Of a stretch of DNA of 14,911 nt, positions 1 to 6,694 are shown one piece after another. A program made the translations under genes and the position numbers. Location: NCBI GenBank assembly GCA_020344865.1, contig CP070830.1:2106215-2121125 (forward strand), given 5' to 3'. Position 1 is the first letter of the stretch. Each line of letters begins with the position of its first letter. The notes beneath the pieces are model-generated. The model saw nothing but the letters and a program-made list of their open reading frames with translations, did no database searches and was not told the DNA's origin. This DNA is from Planctomycetota bacterium (GTDB lineage: Bacteria; Planctomycetota; Phycisphaerae; Sedimentisphaerales; Anaerobacaceae).

Positions 1-2
1 CG

Positions 3-1361
3 ATAACCGATGACGGCAAGTTCCTCATCCTCCACGTATATCGCGGCACGGATGTCAAGAACCGCGTCTACTACCGCCCCGTGGATTCCTCCGCCCCCTT
101 CGTCAGGCTCCTCGATGATGCCGACGCCCTCTATGACTTTGTTGGTAACGACGGCCCGCTCTTTTACTTCCACACCGACCTCGATGCCCCAAGAGGAAGA
201 ATCATCGCCATTGATGTCAACAACCCCGCCCCCGAAAACTGGCGCGAAATCCTCCCCCAGCAATCCGACCCCATCGACTTCGGTGACTTCATCAATAATC
301 AGTTCGTCGTCGCCTGCCTCCACCACGTCCACCACCAGCTAAAAATCTACGACACCTCCGGCAGTCTCGTCCGCCAAATCCCCTTGCCGACACTCGGCAC
401 CGTAAGCGGGCTCTCCGGCAAACAGCACCACACCGAGATGTTCTTCTCGTTTACCTCTTTCCTCTTTCCGAGTACGAGCTACCGTTATGATTTTACCACC
501 GACCGCCTGACTGTGGTTCACGAACCCCAAATCGACTTCGACCCCTCGCCCTACGAGACCCGCCAGGTATTCTACCATTCGAAGGATGGCACACGTGTCC
601 CCATATTCGTCACGCACAAAAAAGGCCTCGCCCTCGACGCCAACAACCCCACCTTGCTCTACGGCTACGGCGGCTTCGCCATAAGCCTGAAGCCCTCCTT
701 CTCTGTTTCACGCCTCATCTGGCTCGAGCAGGGCGGCGTCTATGCCCTCGCCAATCTCCGGGGAGGCGCTGAGTACGGTGAGGACTGGCACAAGGCGGGT
801 ATGCTCGATAAAAAACAAAACGTCTTCGACGATTTTATCGCCGCCGCAAAGTGGCTGATTGATAACAAATATACCGGCCCCGACAAGCTCGCCATTATGG
901 GAGGCTCCAACGGCGGCCTGCTCACCGCCTCCTGCATGCTCCAGCGGCCCGACCTCTACGGCGCAGTTGTCTGCCGTGTCCCCGTCACCGACATGCTGAG
1001 GTATCATAAGTTCACCGTCGGCAGGTACTGGATTCCAGAATACGGCAATGCCGAAGCCGACCCCAACGTCTTTGAATATCTCTACGCCTATTCACCGCTG
1101 CACAACGTAAAGACCGGTGCTGAATACCCCACCATCCTCGTAACATCGGCCGATACCGACGACCGCGTCGTCCCCGCCCATGCCAAGAAATTCGTCGCAA
1201 CACTGCAGGCCGAGGCTTCTCGGAAAAACCCCATCCTCCTTCGTGTCGAAACAAAGGCCGGCCACGGCGCCGGCAAGCCCACCACCAAAAGAATCGAGGA
1301 GCTTGCCGATATCTACGCCTTCCTCTTCAAGACCCTAAACGTGCCCTGCCACAAGCCCTGA
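3..1361 (+). CDS. Prolyl oligopeptidase (peptidase S9A), C-terminal part, 5'-truncated
   Basis: Serine peptidase that cuts short peptides after proline. The frame is open from the first base, so the gene starts before the window; 452 residues are visible against about 690-720 for the family. The first ~150-200 residues are the end of the beta-propeller, the rest is the alpha/beta-hydrolase domain. The catalytic triad is visible: Ser in GGSNGGLL (codon 906-908), Asp in DTDDRVVP (codon 1158-1160, equivalent to Asp641 of the pig enzyme) and His in KAGHGAGK (codon 1263-1265). The Arg after the catalytic Asp pair and the closing IEELADIYAFL helix also match S9A. A GTG at 81 lies inside the propeller and is not the start. 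No signal peptide can be judged because the N-terminus is missing. The gene converges with the P5C dehydrogenase gene, 30 bases between stop codons, and no clear terminator lies between them. Confidence 0.95.
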   Translation: MTDDGKFLILHVYRGTDVKNRVYYRPVDSSAPFVRLLDDADALYDFVGNDGPLFYFHTDLDAPRGRIIAIDVNNPAPENWREILPQQSDPIDFGDFINNQFVVACLHHVHHQLKIYDTSGSLVRQIPLPTLGTVSGLSGKQHHTEMFFSFTSFLFPSTSYRYDFTTDRLTVVHEPQIDFDPSPYETRQVFYHSKDGTRVPIFVTHKKGLALDANNPTLLYGYGGFAISLKPSFSVSRLIWLEQGGVYALANLRGGAEYGEDWHKAGMLDKKQNVFDDFIAAAKWLIDNKYTGPDKLAIMGGSNGGLLTASCMLQRPDLYGAVVCRVPVTDMLRYHKFTVGRYWIPEYGNAEADPNVFEYLYAYSPLHNVKTGAEYPTILVTSADTDDRVVPAHAKKFVATLQAEASRKNPILLRVETKAGHGAGKPTTKRIEELADIYAFLFKTLNVPCHKP

Positions 1362-1391
1362 AAACCTGTCAGCCTGCGCCCAAGCAGCCGC

Positions 1392-3023
1392 TTATCCCTT
1401 GGCCATGTATGGATACCGGAAGTCCCGCGGCGGCAAAAATGTCTCCTTTATCGCACGCGGCGATACCCATCGCTCTAAGTTCAGCCAGCTGCCCGCCTTG
1501 TCGTTTGTACCCGACGCCCGAGAGCCGCCGAACGGCTGCTGCGCGACAACTGCACCCGTCGGCTTATCGTTGACGTAGAAGTTACCCGCTGCGTGACGAA
1601 GCACCTCCATCGCCTTGACAATTGCCCCGCGGTCCAGAGCGAATATCGCCCCTGTCAGTGCATATGGTGACGTCTGGTCACACACATCCAACGTCTCGTC
1701 ATATTTACCCTCCGGGTAAACGTACAATGTAAGAACCGGCCCGAATATCTCTTCAACCATCAGCTTCGACTTCGGCTCCTTACTCACCACGACCGTCGGC
1801 TCGACGAAGTAGCCCTGCGAATCGTCGCTGCCGCCCCCTATGATAATCTCCATATCGGGTGAGCTCTTCGCGAAGTCAATGTACTCGTTAATCGTCTCGA
1901 ACGATTTCTTGTCGATGACCGCACCCATAAACGTGCTGAAGTCTGTTATGTCGCCCATCTTAACGTCTTTTATTTCCGCTGACAGCCGTTCCTTCACCGC
2001 CGGCCAAATCGAATCCGGTATATACGCCCGCGAAGCCGCCGAGCATTTCTGACCTTGATATTCGTACGCCCCTCGAACAATCGCCGCTACCAGCGCCTCA
2101 ATATCGCAGCTTGAATGCGCGAATATAAAGTCCTTGCCGCCCGTCTCACCTACAATCCGTGGATAGGATACGTACTTGCGAATGTCTGACCCGATGCGAA
2201 GCCATATCGTCGAAAATACGTATGTGCTCCCCGTAAAGTGAATACCGCCCAATCTGACATCATCGAGCGCCGGCGGCCCAACTACCGGACCCGGACCCGG
2301 CACCATATTGATAACTCCCGCCGGCATCCCCGCCTCCTCCAGAATCTTCATCAGAAAGTATGCCGGAAGTACCGCCGCCGATGCCGGCTTCCAAACTACC
2401 GTATTACCCATAAGCGCCGGTGCCGTCGGCAGATTCCCCGCTATCGACGTAAAGTTAAACGGTGTTATCGCCATTACAAAACCGTCGAGCGGGCGGTGCT
2501 CCATGTAGTTCAACACGCCCGGCGTCGATATCGGCTGGTCGCCATAGACCTCCTCCATAAAATGAGGATTAAACCGCCAGAAGTCTATCAGCTCACACGC
2601 AGCATCTATCTCCGACTGGTGCGGCGTCTTGCTCATATTCAGCATCGTCGACGCGTTCAGCGTCTGACGGTACTTTCCCGCCAGAAGCTCCGCCGCCTTC
2701 AAAAGTACCACCGCACGCGACTCCCACGGCATCTCGCCCCACTCCTTCTTCGCCGCTTGCGCCGCGTCCACCGCCTTCGTAACATATGATGCGTCCGCCT
2801 CATGGTACCTGCCCAGTAGGTGCTTGTGGTCGTGCGGACAGCGAATGTCCGCAAGCTTGCCGTTGCGAACTTCTTTACCGCCGATTATCATCGGCACCTC
2901 CACCTCCTGTCCCAACATCTCCTTTAGCTTGCTTTGTAGCTCTGCCCGTTCCGCACTGCCCGGCGCGTAACTCAGAATCGGCTCATTCTTCGGCTGCGGA
3001 ACTCGAAATATACCGTTAAACAT
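1392..3023 (-). CDS. pruA: L-glutamate gamma-semialdehyde (delta-1-pyrroline-5-carboxylate) dehydrogenase
   Basis: Oxidises glutamate-gamma-semialdehyde to glutamate with NAD+, the second step of proline catabolism, in the cytoplasm. At 543 residues it has the length of the stand-alone P5CDH type (as human ALDH4A1) rather than a PutA fusion. ALDH landmarks in order: Asn190 in TPFNF, FTGS near 263-266 (NAD fold), Glu293 in GETGGK, nucleophile Cys327 in QGQKCSA, EIFGPVL near 425-431, and the P5CDH-type end NDKPTGAVVAQQPFGG followed by SRASGTNDKAG. The ATG at 3021-3023 is preceded by a perfect AGGAGG (complement of 3029-3034) at good spacing, which fixes the start. A likely promoter lies at 3086-3114. 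No proline dehydrogenase is adjacent, so the partner enzyme must be encoded elsewhere. The neighbouring prolyl peptidase could supply proline-containing substrates, but that link is only suggestive. Confidence 0.95.
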   Translation of the reverse strand: MFNGIFRVPQPKNEPILSYAPGSAERAELQSKLKEMLGQEVEVPMIIGGKEVRNGKLADIRCPHDHKHLLGRYHEADASYVTKAVDAAQAAKKEWGEMPWESRAVVLLKAAELLAGKYRQTLNASTMLNMSKTPHQSEIDAACELIDFWRFNPHFMEEVYGDQPISTPGVLNYMEHRPLDGFVMAITPFNFTSIAGNLPTAPALMGNTVVWKPASAAVLPAYFLMKILEEAGMPAGVINMVPGPGPVVGPPALDDVRLGGIHFTGSTYVFSTIWLRIGSDIRKYVSYPRIVGETGGKDFIFAHSSCDIEALVAAIVRGAYEYQGQKCSAASRAYIPDSIWPAVKERLSAEIKDVKMGDITDFSTFMGAVIDKKSFETINEYIDFAKSSPDMEIIIGGGSDDSQGYFVEPTVVVSKEPKSKLMVEEIFGPVLTLYVYPEGKYDETLDVCDQTSPYALTGAIFALDRGAIVKAMEVLRHAAGNFYVNDKPTGAVVAQQPFGGSRASGTNDKAGSWLNLERWVSPRAIKETFLPPRDFRYPYMAKG

Positions 3024-3085
3024 ATATGCCTCCTTTTATTCCTGCCTGCTTACATTTCAAATCTCAGGACAAAACGAAAACCACT

Positions 3086-3114
3086 ATTCTCCCCCGTCCC
3101 ACCCCAAAAGTCAA
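3086..3114 (-). promoter_or_regulatory. Probable sigma-70-type promoter of the P5C dehydrogenase gene
   Basis: On the minus strand TTGACT (complement of 3109-3114), a 17-base spacer and GAGAAT (complement of 3086-3091) give a -35/-10 pair with 5/6 and 4/6 consensus matches. It would start RNA near 3080 and leave a leader of about 55 bases before the ATG. The spacer starts TTTGGGG and AGTG follows the -10, as in the promoter at 6695-6723. Confidence 0.5.
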
Positions 3115-3160
3115 TAACCTGGATTTACCAAGCAAGCAAGATGCTCTGAGAGTTAATTTC

Positions 3161-3242
3161 GACCGAATGTGGGAACTCGAATTTCATTGACCGAAAGTCG
3201 CCAGCGATGCCGGTCTGCCGAGGACTGTACGAAACGACCGAA
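3161..3242. repeat. Three direct GACCGAA heptamers in the pruA/orphan intergenic spacer
   Basis: GACCGAA occurs at 3161-3167, 3189-3195 and 3236-3242, the first and third as CGACCGAA. The spacer between the divergent genes (3024-3389) otherwise holds the promoter at 3086-3114 and a 26-codon ORF at 3277 without a ribosome binding site. I see no RNA gene. The heptamers could be regulator sites for the divergent genes, or chance. Confidence 0.3.
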
Positions 3243-3389
3243 AACACTTTCAATCTTGATAGGGATTTGCTAACCTATGACGGCCAGAAGACATGGCGAT
3301 GTTATTAAGGCGTACAAACAGGAAATCCGGCTCAGAGTCCGGTTGGCTTTAGGCTAATTTTTCAAAAGTTAAGTTAGGAGAGGTAATCT

Positions 3390-4340
3390 ATGGCCCGGCA
3401 GAAAGTTGCCCGCAAAATCACCGTACCAGCCGGATCGCCGCTGACGGAAAGAGACTACGAGCTGTTCCTGCTCGAGGCATATGGCCTTCTATGCCGGCAC
3501 TCGCTGTATTTTGCTCCCACCGAAGATGTCAATGCCCTGGAGTTGGCGCATCTAATCCCGGAGACACCCGAAACCATATTAGCCATCTACATCGGCATCA
3601 ATGATTGTGTCTGTAATAAGGCCCTTATTACGCCCTTTCTGCCTCGTCACGAGCACAACAATGTCTTCGTTTTCGACCCAGCCGTCTATTCCGGAGACCA
3701 GGACGTGCCTGCCGGGACAATCGATGTTCGCACCATGGTCAATGCCTTTGAGCCACCCAATGAAACTTGGGATTCAACGTGGACCTATGTCGCGATGCAG
3801 GACCCTGAACAGAGTTACGAAAACCTCTGGAAGGAAAAGGGTTACATTGACACTATCTCGGCCAAACAGGAAGACTTCACAATGATGACGGACTCATCCA
3901 AAAGCAAACTCTGCGTTTTCGTGGCCCCCAAGGTCTTTGACCACCCGGTTAACAGCGCCCGCACATATCTCAAAGAGGCCCGCCGCCGCGGTGACAAGAC
4001 TGCCGACCAATTTACAATCCCTCTGGGATTGGAACCCCACCTAGAGGGGCTTGTGCCTGTGGTGCTGCAGCGCGGCGAGAAGCTCTTTATTGCTGACCCC
4101 AATTTCGGTCCCTGCCCACACGCTTGGAGCAATCTGCACCCTGACAATTCTCAGTATGCGGTCGTGAACGAGAACTCCGCCGTTCCCTTGCAATTGGCCA
4201 ATGCCAAGCCGCCGCCGAGGCCTGAGTATGCTCAGCGGCTGGTTCCTCCACATGGCAGTGCCGATATGACCATTGACTGCTGGTACCAGCCCGGTCGCAT
4301 CAAGAGAACCCCCTTACTCCAGGGCCTGGTGAAAGGATAG
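3390..4340 (+). CDS. Hypothetical cytoplasmic protein, 316 aa
   Basis: I do not recognise this protein. The frame is clean and preceded by TTAGGAGAGG (AGGAG at 3376-3380, 9 bases before the ATG), so it is very likely expressed. It has no signal peptide and no membrane segment. Composition is that of a soluble mixed alpha/beta protein, rich in Pro and aromatics (several Trp and Tyr). Five regions hold Cys: residue 35, a CxC pair at 73-75 (NDCVCNK), 175, 242 (FGPCPHAW) and 297. Residues 195-201 are basic (KEARRRGDK). Hydrophobic strands such as ILAIYIGI (63-70), KLCVFVAP (173-180) and LVPVVLQRGEKLFIADPNF (221-239) suggest a folded core. It is flanked by a structured spacer and a decayed transposase and has no operon partner, so context gives no function. 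A metal or redox role through the Cys residues is possible but not shown. Confidence 0.85.
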   Translation: MARQKVARKITVPAGSPLTERDYELFLLEAYGLLCRHSLYFAPTEDVNALELAHLIPETPETILAIYIGINDCVCNKALITPFLPRHEHNNVFVFDPAVYSGDQDVPAGTIDVRTMVNAFEPPNETWDSTWTYVAMQDPEQSYENLWKEKGYIDTISAKQEDFTMMTDSSKSKLCVFVAPKVFDHPVNSARTYLKEARRRGDKTADQFTIPLGLEPHLEGLVPVVLQRGEKLFIADPNFGPCPHAWSNLHPDNSQYAVVNENSAVPLQLANAKPPPRPEYAQRLVPPHGSADMTIDCWYQPGRIKRTPLLQGLVKG

Positions 4341-4345
4341 CTCTT

Positions 4346-4359
4346 GGCTAACACTAGCC
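4346..4359 (+). terminator. Weak hairpin after the 316-aa gene, possible terminator
   Basis: GGCTA-ACAC-TAGCC gives a 5-bp stem with a 4-base loop starting 5 bases after the stop codon. Only TTT follows, so termination would be weak. Confidence 0.3.
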
Positions 4360-4374
4360 TTTCCCACACAACCT

Positions 4375-4695
4375 TCACGCTAAAATGTCCTTGTAGTCGG
4401 CGCAGTATTCTTTCCGCTTGCACCCACGACAATGACACCCGCGCCAGATACTGTCAAACCTCTCCGCAATCTTACCCACCATCTCCTTCTCATCCGTAAC
4501 AATCCCCGCCTCCAAGAAGCACTTGGACCATTTGTAGTAAACAGATACTGCTATATCTTCCCTTCGCCACACCTAAGAGATACTCTGCTCAACCCTCAGG
4601 CCCTCCAGAACGATGCAGATCTTTTCACCCGCGGAGAACCTTCTGCGGGTAGCTTTCTTGATCTGCCTTATTACAGCCTTGGATTTTGCCGTCTT
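4375..4695 (-). pseudogene. Decayed IS3-type transposase OrfA (helix-turn-helix protein)
   Basis: Read on the minus strand, codons from 4695 to 4576 give RRRFSAGEKICIVLEGL (about 4647-4597) then RVEQSIS, an in-frame TAG at 4573-4575, and WRREDIAVSVYYKWSKCF followed by LEAG. This matches the OrfA pattern RRKFSAEEKIRIVLEG...SIAELCRREGI...YYRWSKEFLEAG of IS3-family elements, with the stop replacing the Glu of 'AEL'. The frame is closed upstream by TGA at 4696-4698 with no ATG/GTG/TTG between, so no intact start remains. After 'LEAG' the expected 'KKRLAGDT' is replaced by about 41 unrelated codons ending in a Cys-rich tail (CxC, xxC, x5C) and a stop at 4375-4377. No OrfB catalytic (DDE) gene is present on the 3' side, where the 316-aa gene's end lies. 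I read it as an old insertion remnant; terminal repeats were not found. Confidence 0.75.
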
Positions 4696-4698
4696 TCA

Positions 4699-5032
4699 GA
4701 TCCTTTCCGCGCAAGAAGACCTATTATGGAGATGAAACTCTCTCCTGACCAAATCCCTTAACCTTTGCCACTTCTGCCGACGGGAAGCACAGTTGGCGCT
4801 GTGTCACATTTGCAGAAAATCTGCAAAAATCCTCCGCAGGTTCTTTTGCCCCCTCCTCGTTAGATAATTAGAAACGTGCTTAGGATTAACTCCTACATCG
4901 TAGTTATTTGGCCCAATACGGCGATATTAATACAGAAGTGTTAAGTTGGGTAATTTAAGGCTCTATTTTCCCCCGGCTGTTGCCTCTGGCACCGGCTGTT
5001 AATCACACCCTTAGGAGATTCGGAGCAAGGTA
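4699..5032. other. Non-coding stretch with small repeats
   Basis: No gene is supported here. An inverted repeat TTTGCAG-AAAAT-CTGCAAA lies at 4809-4827 (7-bp stem) without a T-run on either side, so it is not a terminator. The part at 4860-4960 is AT-rich with several TTAA-like words and could hold a promoter, but no clear -35/-10 pair stands out. CCGGCTGTT occurs twice as a direct repeat at 4973-4981 and 4992-5000, 19 bases apart. Confidence 0.45.
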
Positions 5033-5323
5033 ATGAAAAGTAGGTTTTCTAATTATCATCTGGCTTTCCTAAAGCGAGTAAGTCCGCGCAAAGTTTCGCA
5101 AGGCCGCTTTTGGCCGACTGAGACTCTGTGCACAGAGCAGGTCCAGCTGCGGAGGAGGGTTGACACGTGGCTCGCTGCTTGGCAGGCCGTATCCGCCGGT
5201 TGCGATTTGCCGGGCAGCGCCCGTTTTTTTGGGGTGGTGCCGGGCGTAAGAAGGCTTTTCGCAGCCGAGCAACCAGTTCCCTTAAGCGAGAGACACAAGG
5301 AACGGCTAAGAATTAAACATTAG
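5033..5323 (+). CDS. Doubtful small ORF, 96 aa
   Basis: The ATG at 5033 follows TTAGGAG and GGAGCAAGG, a usable ribosome binding site, and the frame runs 96 codons. The product is Arg-rich with no signal peptide, membrane segment or recognisable motif. The same bases hold a 14-base palindrome (5124-5137), a strong intrinsic terminator (5211-5230) and the structured motif at 5076-5126. This favours a non-coding leader or small RNA over a protein gene. I list it because of the start context only. Confidence 0.2.
   Translation: MKSRFSNYHLAFLKRVSPRKVSQGRFWPTETLCTEQVQLRRRVDTWLAAWQAVSAGCDLPGSARFFGVVPGVRRLFAAEQPVPLSERHKERLRIKH
5076..5126 (+). repeat. Structured leader motif, copy 1 (AGTCnGCGCAAA ... 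TTTGGCCGACTGA)
   Basis: This copy has AGTC (5081-5084), GCGCAAA (5086-5092) and TTTGGCCGACTGA (5109-5121). AGTC can pair with GACT (5116-5119), GGCC (5102-5105) with GGCC (5112-5115), and outer GAGT (5076-5079) with ACTC (5123-5126). A second copy of the sequence words and the inner pairs lies at 9905-9955. It matches no riboswitch class I know. Confidence 0.4.
5124..5137. promoter_or_regulatory. 14-base perfect palindrome, possible operator
   Basis: CTCTGTG is followed directly by its reverse complement CACAGAG. The lack of a loop favours a binding site for a dimeric regulator over an RNA hairpin. About one such palindrome is expected by chance in a window of this size, so the call is tentative. 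Confidence 0.3.
5211..5230 (+). terminator. Intrinsic (rho-independent) terminator in the leader region
   Basis: CGGGC-AGC-GCCCG forms a 5-bp GC-only stem with a 3-base loop, followed at once by seven T (5224-5230). It is the best intrinsic terminator in the window and stands about 270 bases upstream of the exported-protein gene at 5498. It could end a small RNA transcribed from about 4900-5100, or act as an attenuator in the leader of that gene. Confidence 0.6.
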
Positions 5324-5347
5324 TAACCGGCAGAAAGGAGATTGCTG

Positions 5348-5386
5348 ATGAAACAGAGTGGCTGGGGGCCCAAAGGACGCCCCTGA
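5348..5386 (+). CDS. Possible 12-codon leader peptide
   Basis: ATG at 5348 is preceded by AAAGGAG (5334-5340) at 7-base spacing, a strong ribosome binding site, and reads MKQSGWGPKGRP then TGA. GGGGC (5365-5369) can pair with GCCCC (5379-5383) across the second half of the ORF. Position, size, upstream terminator and downstream hairpin (5432-5452) resemble a leader peptide in a translation-sensitive control region for the gene at 5498. No run of one amino acid points to a particular attenuation signal. Confidence 0.3.
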   Translation: MKQSGWGPKGRP

Positions 5387-5431
5387 GCCCGCAAACAGTA
5401 AGAACCAATGGATTGCGAGAACATTTGAGGT

Positions 5432-5452
5432 CGCTGCGGGCGTTCCGCAGCG
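5432..5452 (+). other. Perfect 8-bp hairpin upstream of the exported-protein gene
   Basis: CGCTGCGG-GCGTT-CCGCAGCG folds into an 8-bp GC-rich stem with a 5-base loop, 45 bases before the ATG at 5498. No T-run follows, so it is more likely an RNA-stabilising or regulatory stem in the leader than a terminator. Confidence 0.45.
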
Positions 5453-5497
5453 GAAAGTGGAGGGGCGTGTATTGAAAAGTTAAGGAGGTTATAAGCA

Positions 5498-6502
5498 ATG
5501 TGTCTGTTAACTAAAAAGAAAGTTGTTTGTTTATCAGTTTTGTTTGTCGCTTTATTTGTAGTCGCCGTCTGTTCCCAAGTGGCTCTTGCCAAGAAAGTTC
5601 AGACTGCCGGCAACTGCCTCTCCATGCCCGTCATATTTGCGGATGGAGCCACCAAGGTGCTGCGCGGTGTGTACGGCTCGCCTGTTTTTCTCGGAGCGTT
5701 CGATGACCCGGATGGCATTCCGGGCTCTGGAGATGAACTTTACCTCCAGCAGGACGAGCAGAACATGTGGCAGGCCGCATCGCTGACATTGACACCCGGC
5801 GTAGACCCTGTACTGAACGTAGATTTGATTGACTGGGGTGACAACCTCGAGGCGGTGGACTGGTCGGACAGGTCCAAGGTCCGCGTCGAGGTAGTGTTGT
5901 GGCAGAATATTAGTGCCGCCCCAATGGACGGCTTCGAGATGTTCTGGATTTCCGGCGAAGGCCAGACTGAGATGTGGGGCACCAATACGGTGGTGTACGA
6001 CAGCAATGCGGCGACGGTATACTCCGGCTGCGCCCGTATGACCATTCAGAAGCTTACCAAGGACTTCCAGGACCCGACGCTTTCCCTTACATGGGACGCG
6101 GCTGCTGGTGAGTGGATTGGCGATGCCAATCCGGCCACATTCAACGGCGGCGTCTGGGAAGGCGGCGACGGCCCCGGCTACTACTCGGCCGAGATTAACG
6201 TCAGCGGCAAGTGCATCTATGGATACAACTGGGACGTCCGCAAGACCGGTGAAGGGCCGGGCTCATATCGCCTGACCTTCAGCCTGGACGCCAACAATGG
6301 CCCGACGCTCAATACGTTCTTCGTCGAGGGCATCACTGAGATTATGCTTCCCGCGGAGGAAGAAGCAACTACTGAAGAGGAAGAGCCGCCGACCGGTGGT
6401 GGTGTCGCTGCGATTGATTACGCCAATAACCTGACCTACATCGATGTCCACATTGTAGAAAAGTCAGGCGGTGGCGGCGGTGGCGGCAAGCCGAACTTCT
6501 AA
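5498..6502 (+). CDS. Exported protein of unknown function, 334 aa, acidic and Gly-rich C-terminus
   Basis: I do not recognise the family. The N-terminus is a classical Sec signal peptide: KKK at 6-8, a hydrophobic core from 9 to 25 and a signal peptidase I site ALA|KK after residue 31. The mature part is rich in Trp, Asp, Gly and beta-branched residues, as in beta-sandwich exoproteins. It has three Cys (40, 178, 239), one likely left unpaired. Residues 69-80 read DDPDGIPGSGDE, like a calcium-binding loop of the thrombospondin type 3 kind, but only once. An acidic run (about 286-296) and seven Gly (324-330) before KPNF end the protein; there is no LPxTG or PEP-CTERM signal. AAGGAGG at 5482-5488 fixes the ATG. 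The gene has the same orientation as the polysaccharide locus and lies just before its promoter, so a role in the secreted matrix is plausible but inferred. Confidence 0.85.
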   Translation: MCLLTKKKVVCLSVLFVALFVVAVCSQVALAKKVQTAGNCLSMPVIFADGATKVLRGVYGSPVFLGAFDDPDGIPGSGDELYLQQDEQNMWQAASLTLTPGVDPVLNVDLIDWGDNLEAVDWSDRSKVRVEVVLWQNISAAPMDGFEMFWISGEGQTEMWGTNTVVYDSNAATVYSGCARMTIQKLTKDFQDPTLSLTWDAAAGEWIGDANPATFNGGVWEGGDGPGYYSAEINVSGKCIYGYNWDVRKTGEGPGSYRLTFSLDANNGPTLNTFFVEGITEIMLPAEEEATTEEEEPPTGGGVAAIDYANNLTYIDVHIVEKSGGGGGGGKPNF

Positions 6503-6507
6503 GATGC

Positions 6508-6524
6508 CGTTTGTTCGCCAAACG
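6508..6524 (+). other. Hairpin right after the exported-protein gene
   Basis: CGTTTG-TTCGC-CAAACG gives a 6-bp stem five bases past the stop codon. An A-rich tract, not a T-run, follows. It may mark the 3' end of the messenger but lacks the features of an intrinsic terminator. Confidence 0.35.
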
Positions 6525-6551
6525 CAAAAGGATTTAGCATGGCGTTGTTGT

Positions 6552-6619
6552 TTGTTGTTGTTCCGCCAGGCGTCGTAAGGCCCCATAGAGGCGGGCCCAG
6601 CCTGGCGGAACACAACAAT
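6552..6619. repeat. Long imperfect inverted repeat (hairpin)
   Basis: TTCCGCCAGGC (6561-6571) is the exact reverse complement of GCCTGGCGGAA (6600-6610). Beyond it TTGTTGTTG and CACAACAAT continue the pairing with one bulged base, for a total stem of about 18 bp. An inner stem GGCCC (6579-6583) / GGGCC (6593-6597) lies in the loop. No T-run follows on either strand. It could be a small non-autonomous or REP-like element, or a messenger-end stabiliser between two transcription units. The ORF that crosses it has no support. Confidence 0.55.
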
Positions 6620-6694
6620 ATGAAAATGCCGCTCACCGGCCCCGGACGTCATAACAGAGAAATTTGTTCTAGTGTAAATATAGGCAATTTAGTT

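Noticed and set aside
1362..1391. Terminator between the convergent peptidase and dehydrogenase genes
   Set aside because: No stable stem with a T-run is visible in the 30 bases on either strand.
2238..2789. 183-codon plus-strand ORF, extremely Arg-rich
   Set aside because: It is antisense to the P5C dehydrogenase gene; the Arg-rich composition is typical of an overlapping shadow frame.
3277..3357. 26-codon ORF upstream of the 316-aa gene
   Set aside because: There is no ribosome binding site before the ATG and nothing distinctive in the peptide; this length is common by chance.
4432..4761. 109-codon plus-strand ORF
   Set aside because: It overlaps the decayed OrfA on the other strand, has no Shine-Dalgarno sequence and no recognisable domain.
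5155..5190. TTGACA (5160-5165) as a promoter -35
   Set aside because: No acceptable -10 lies 16-18 bases downstream; the region is GC-rich. A sigma-54 reading of TGGCTCGCTGCTTGGC also fails at the -12 GC.
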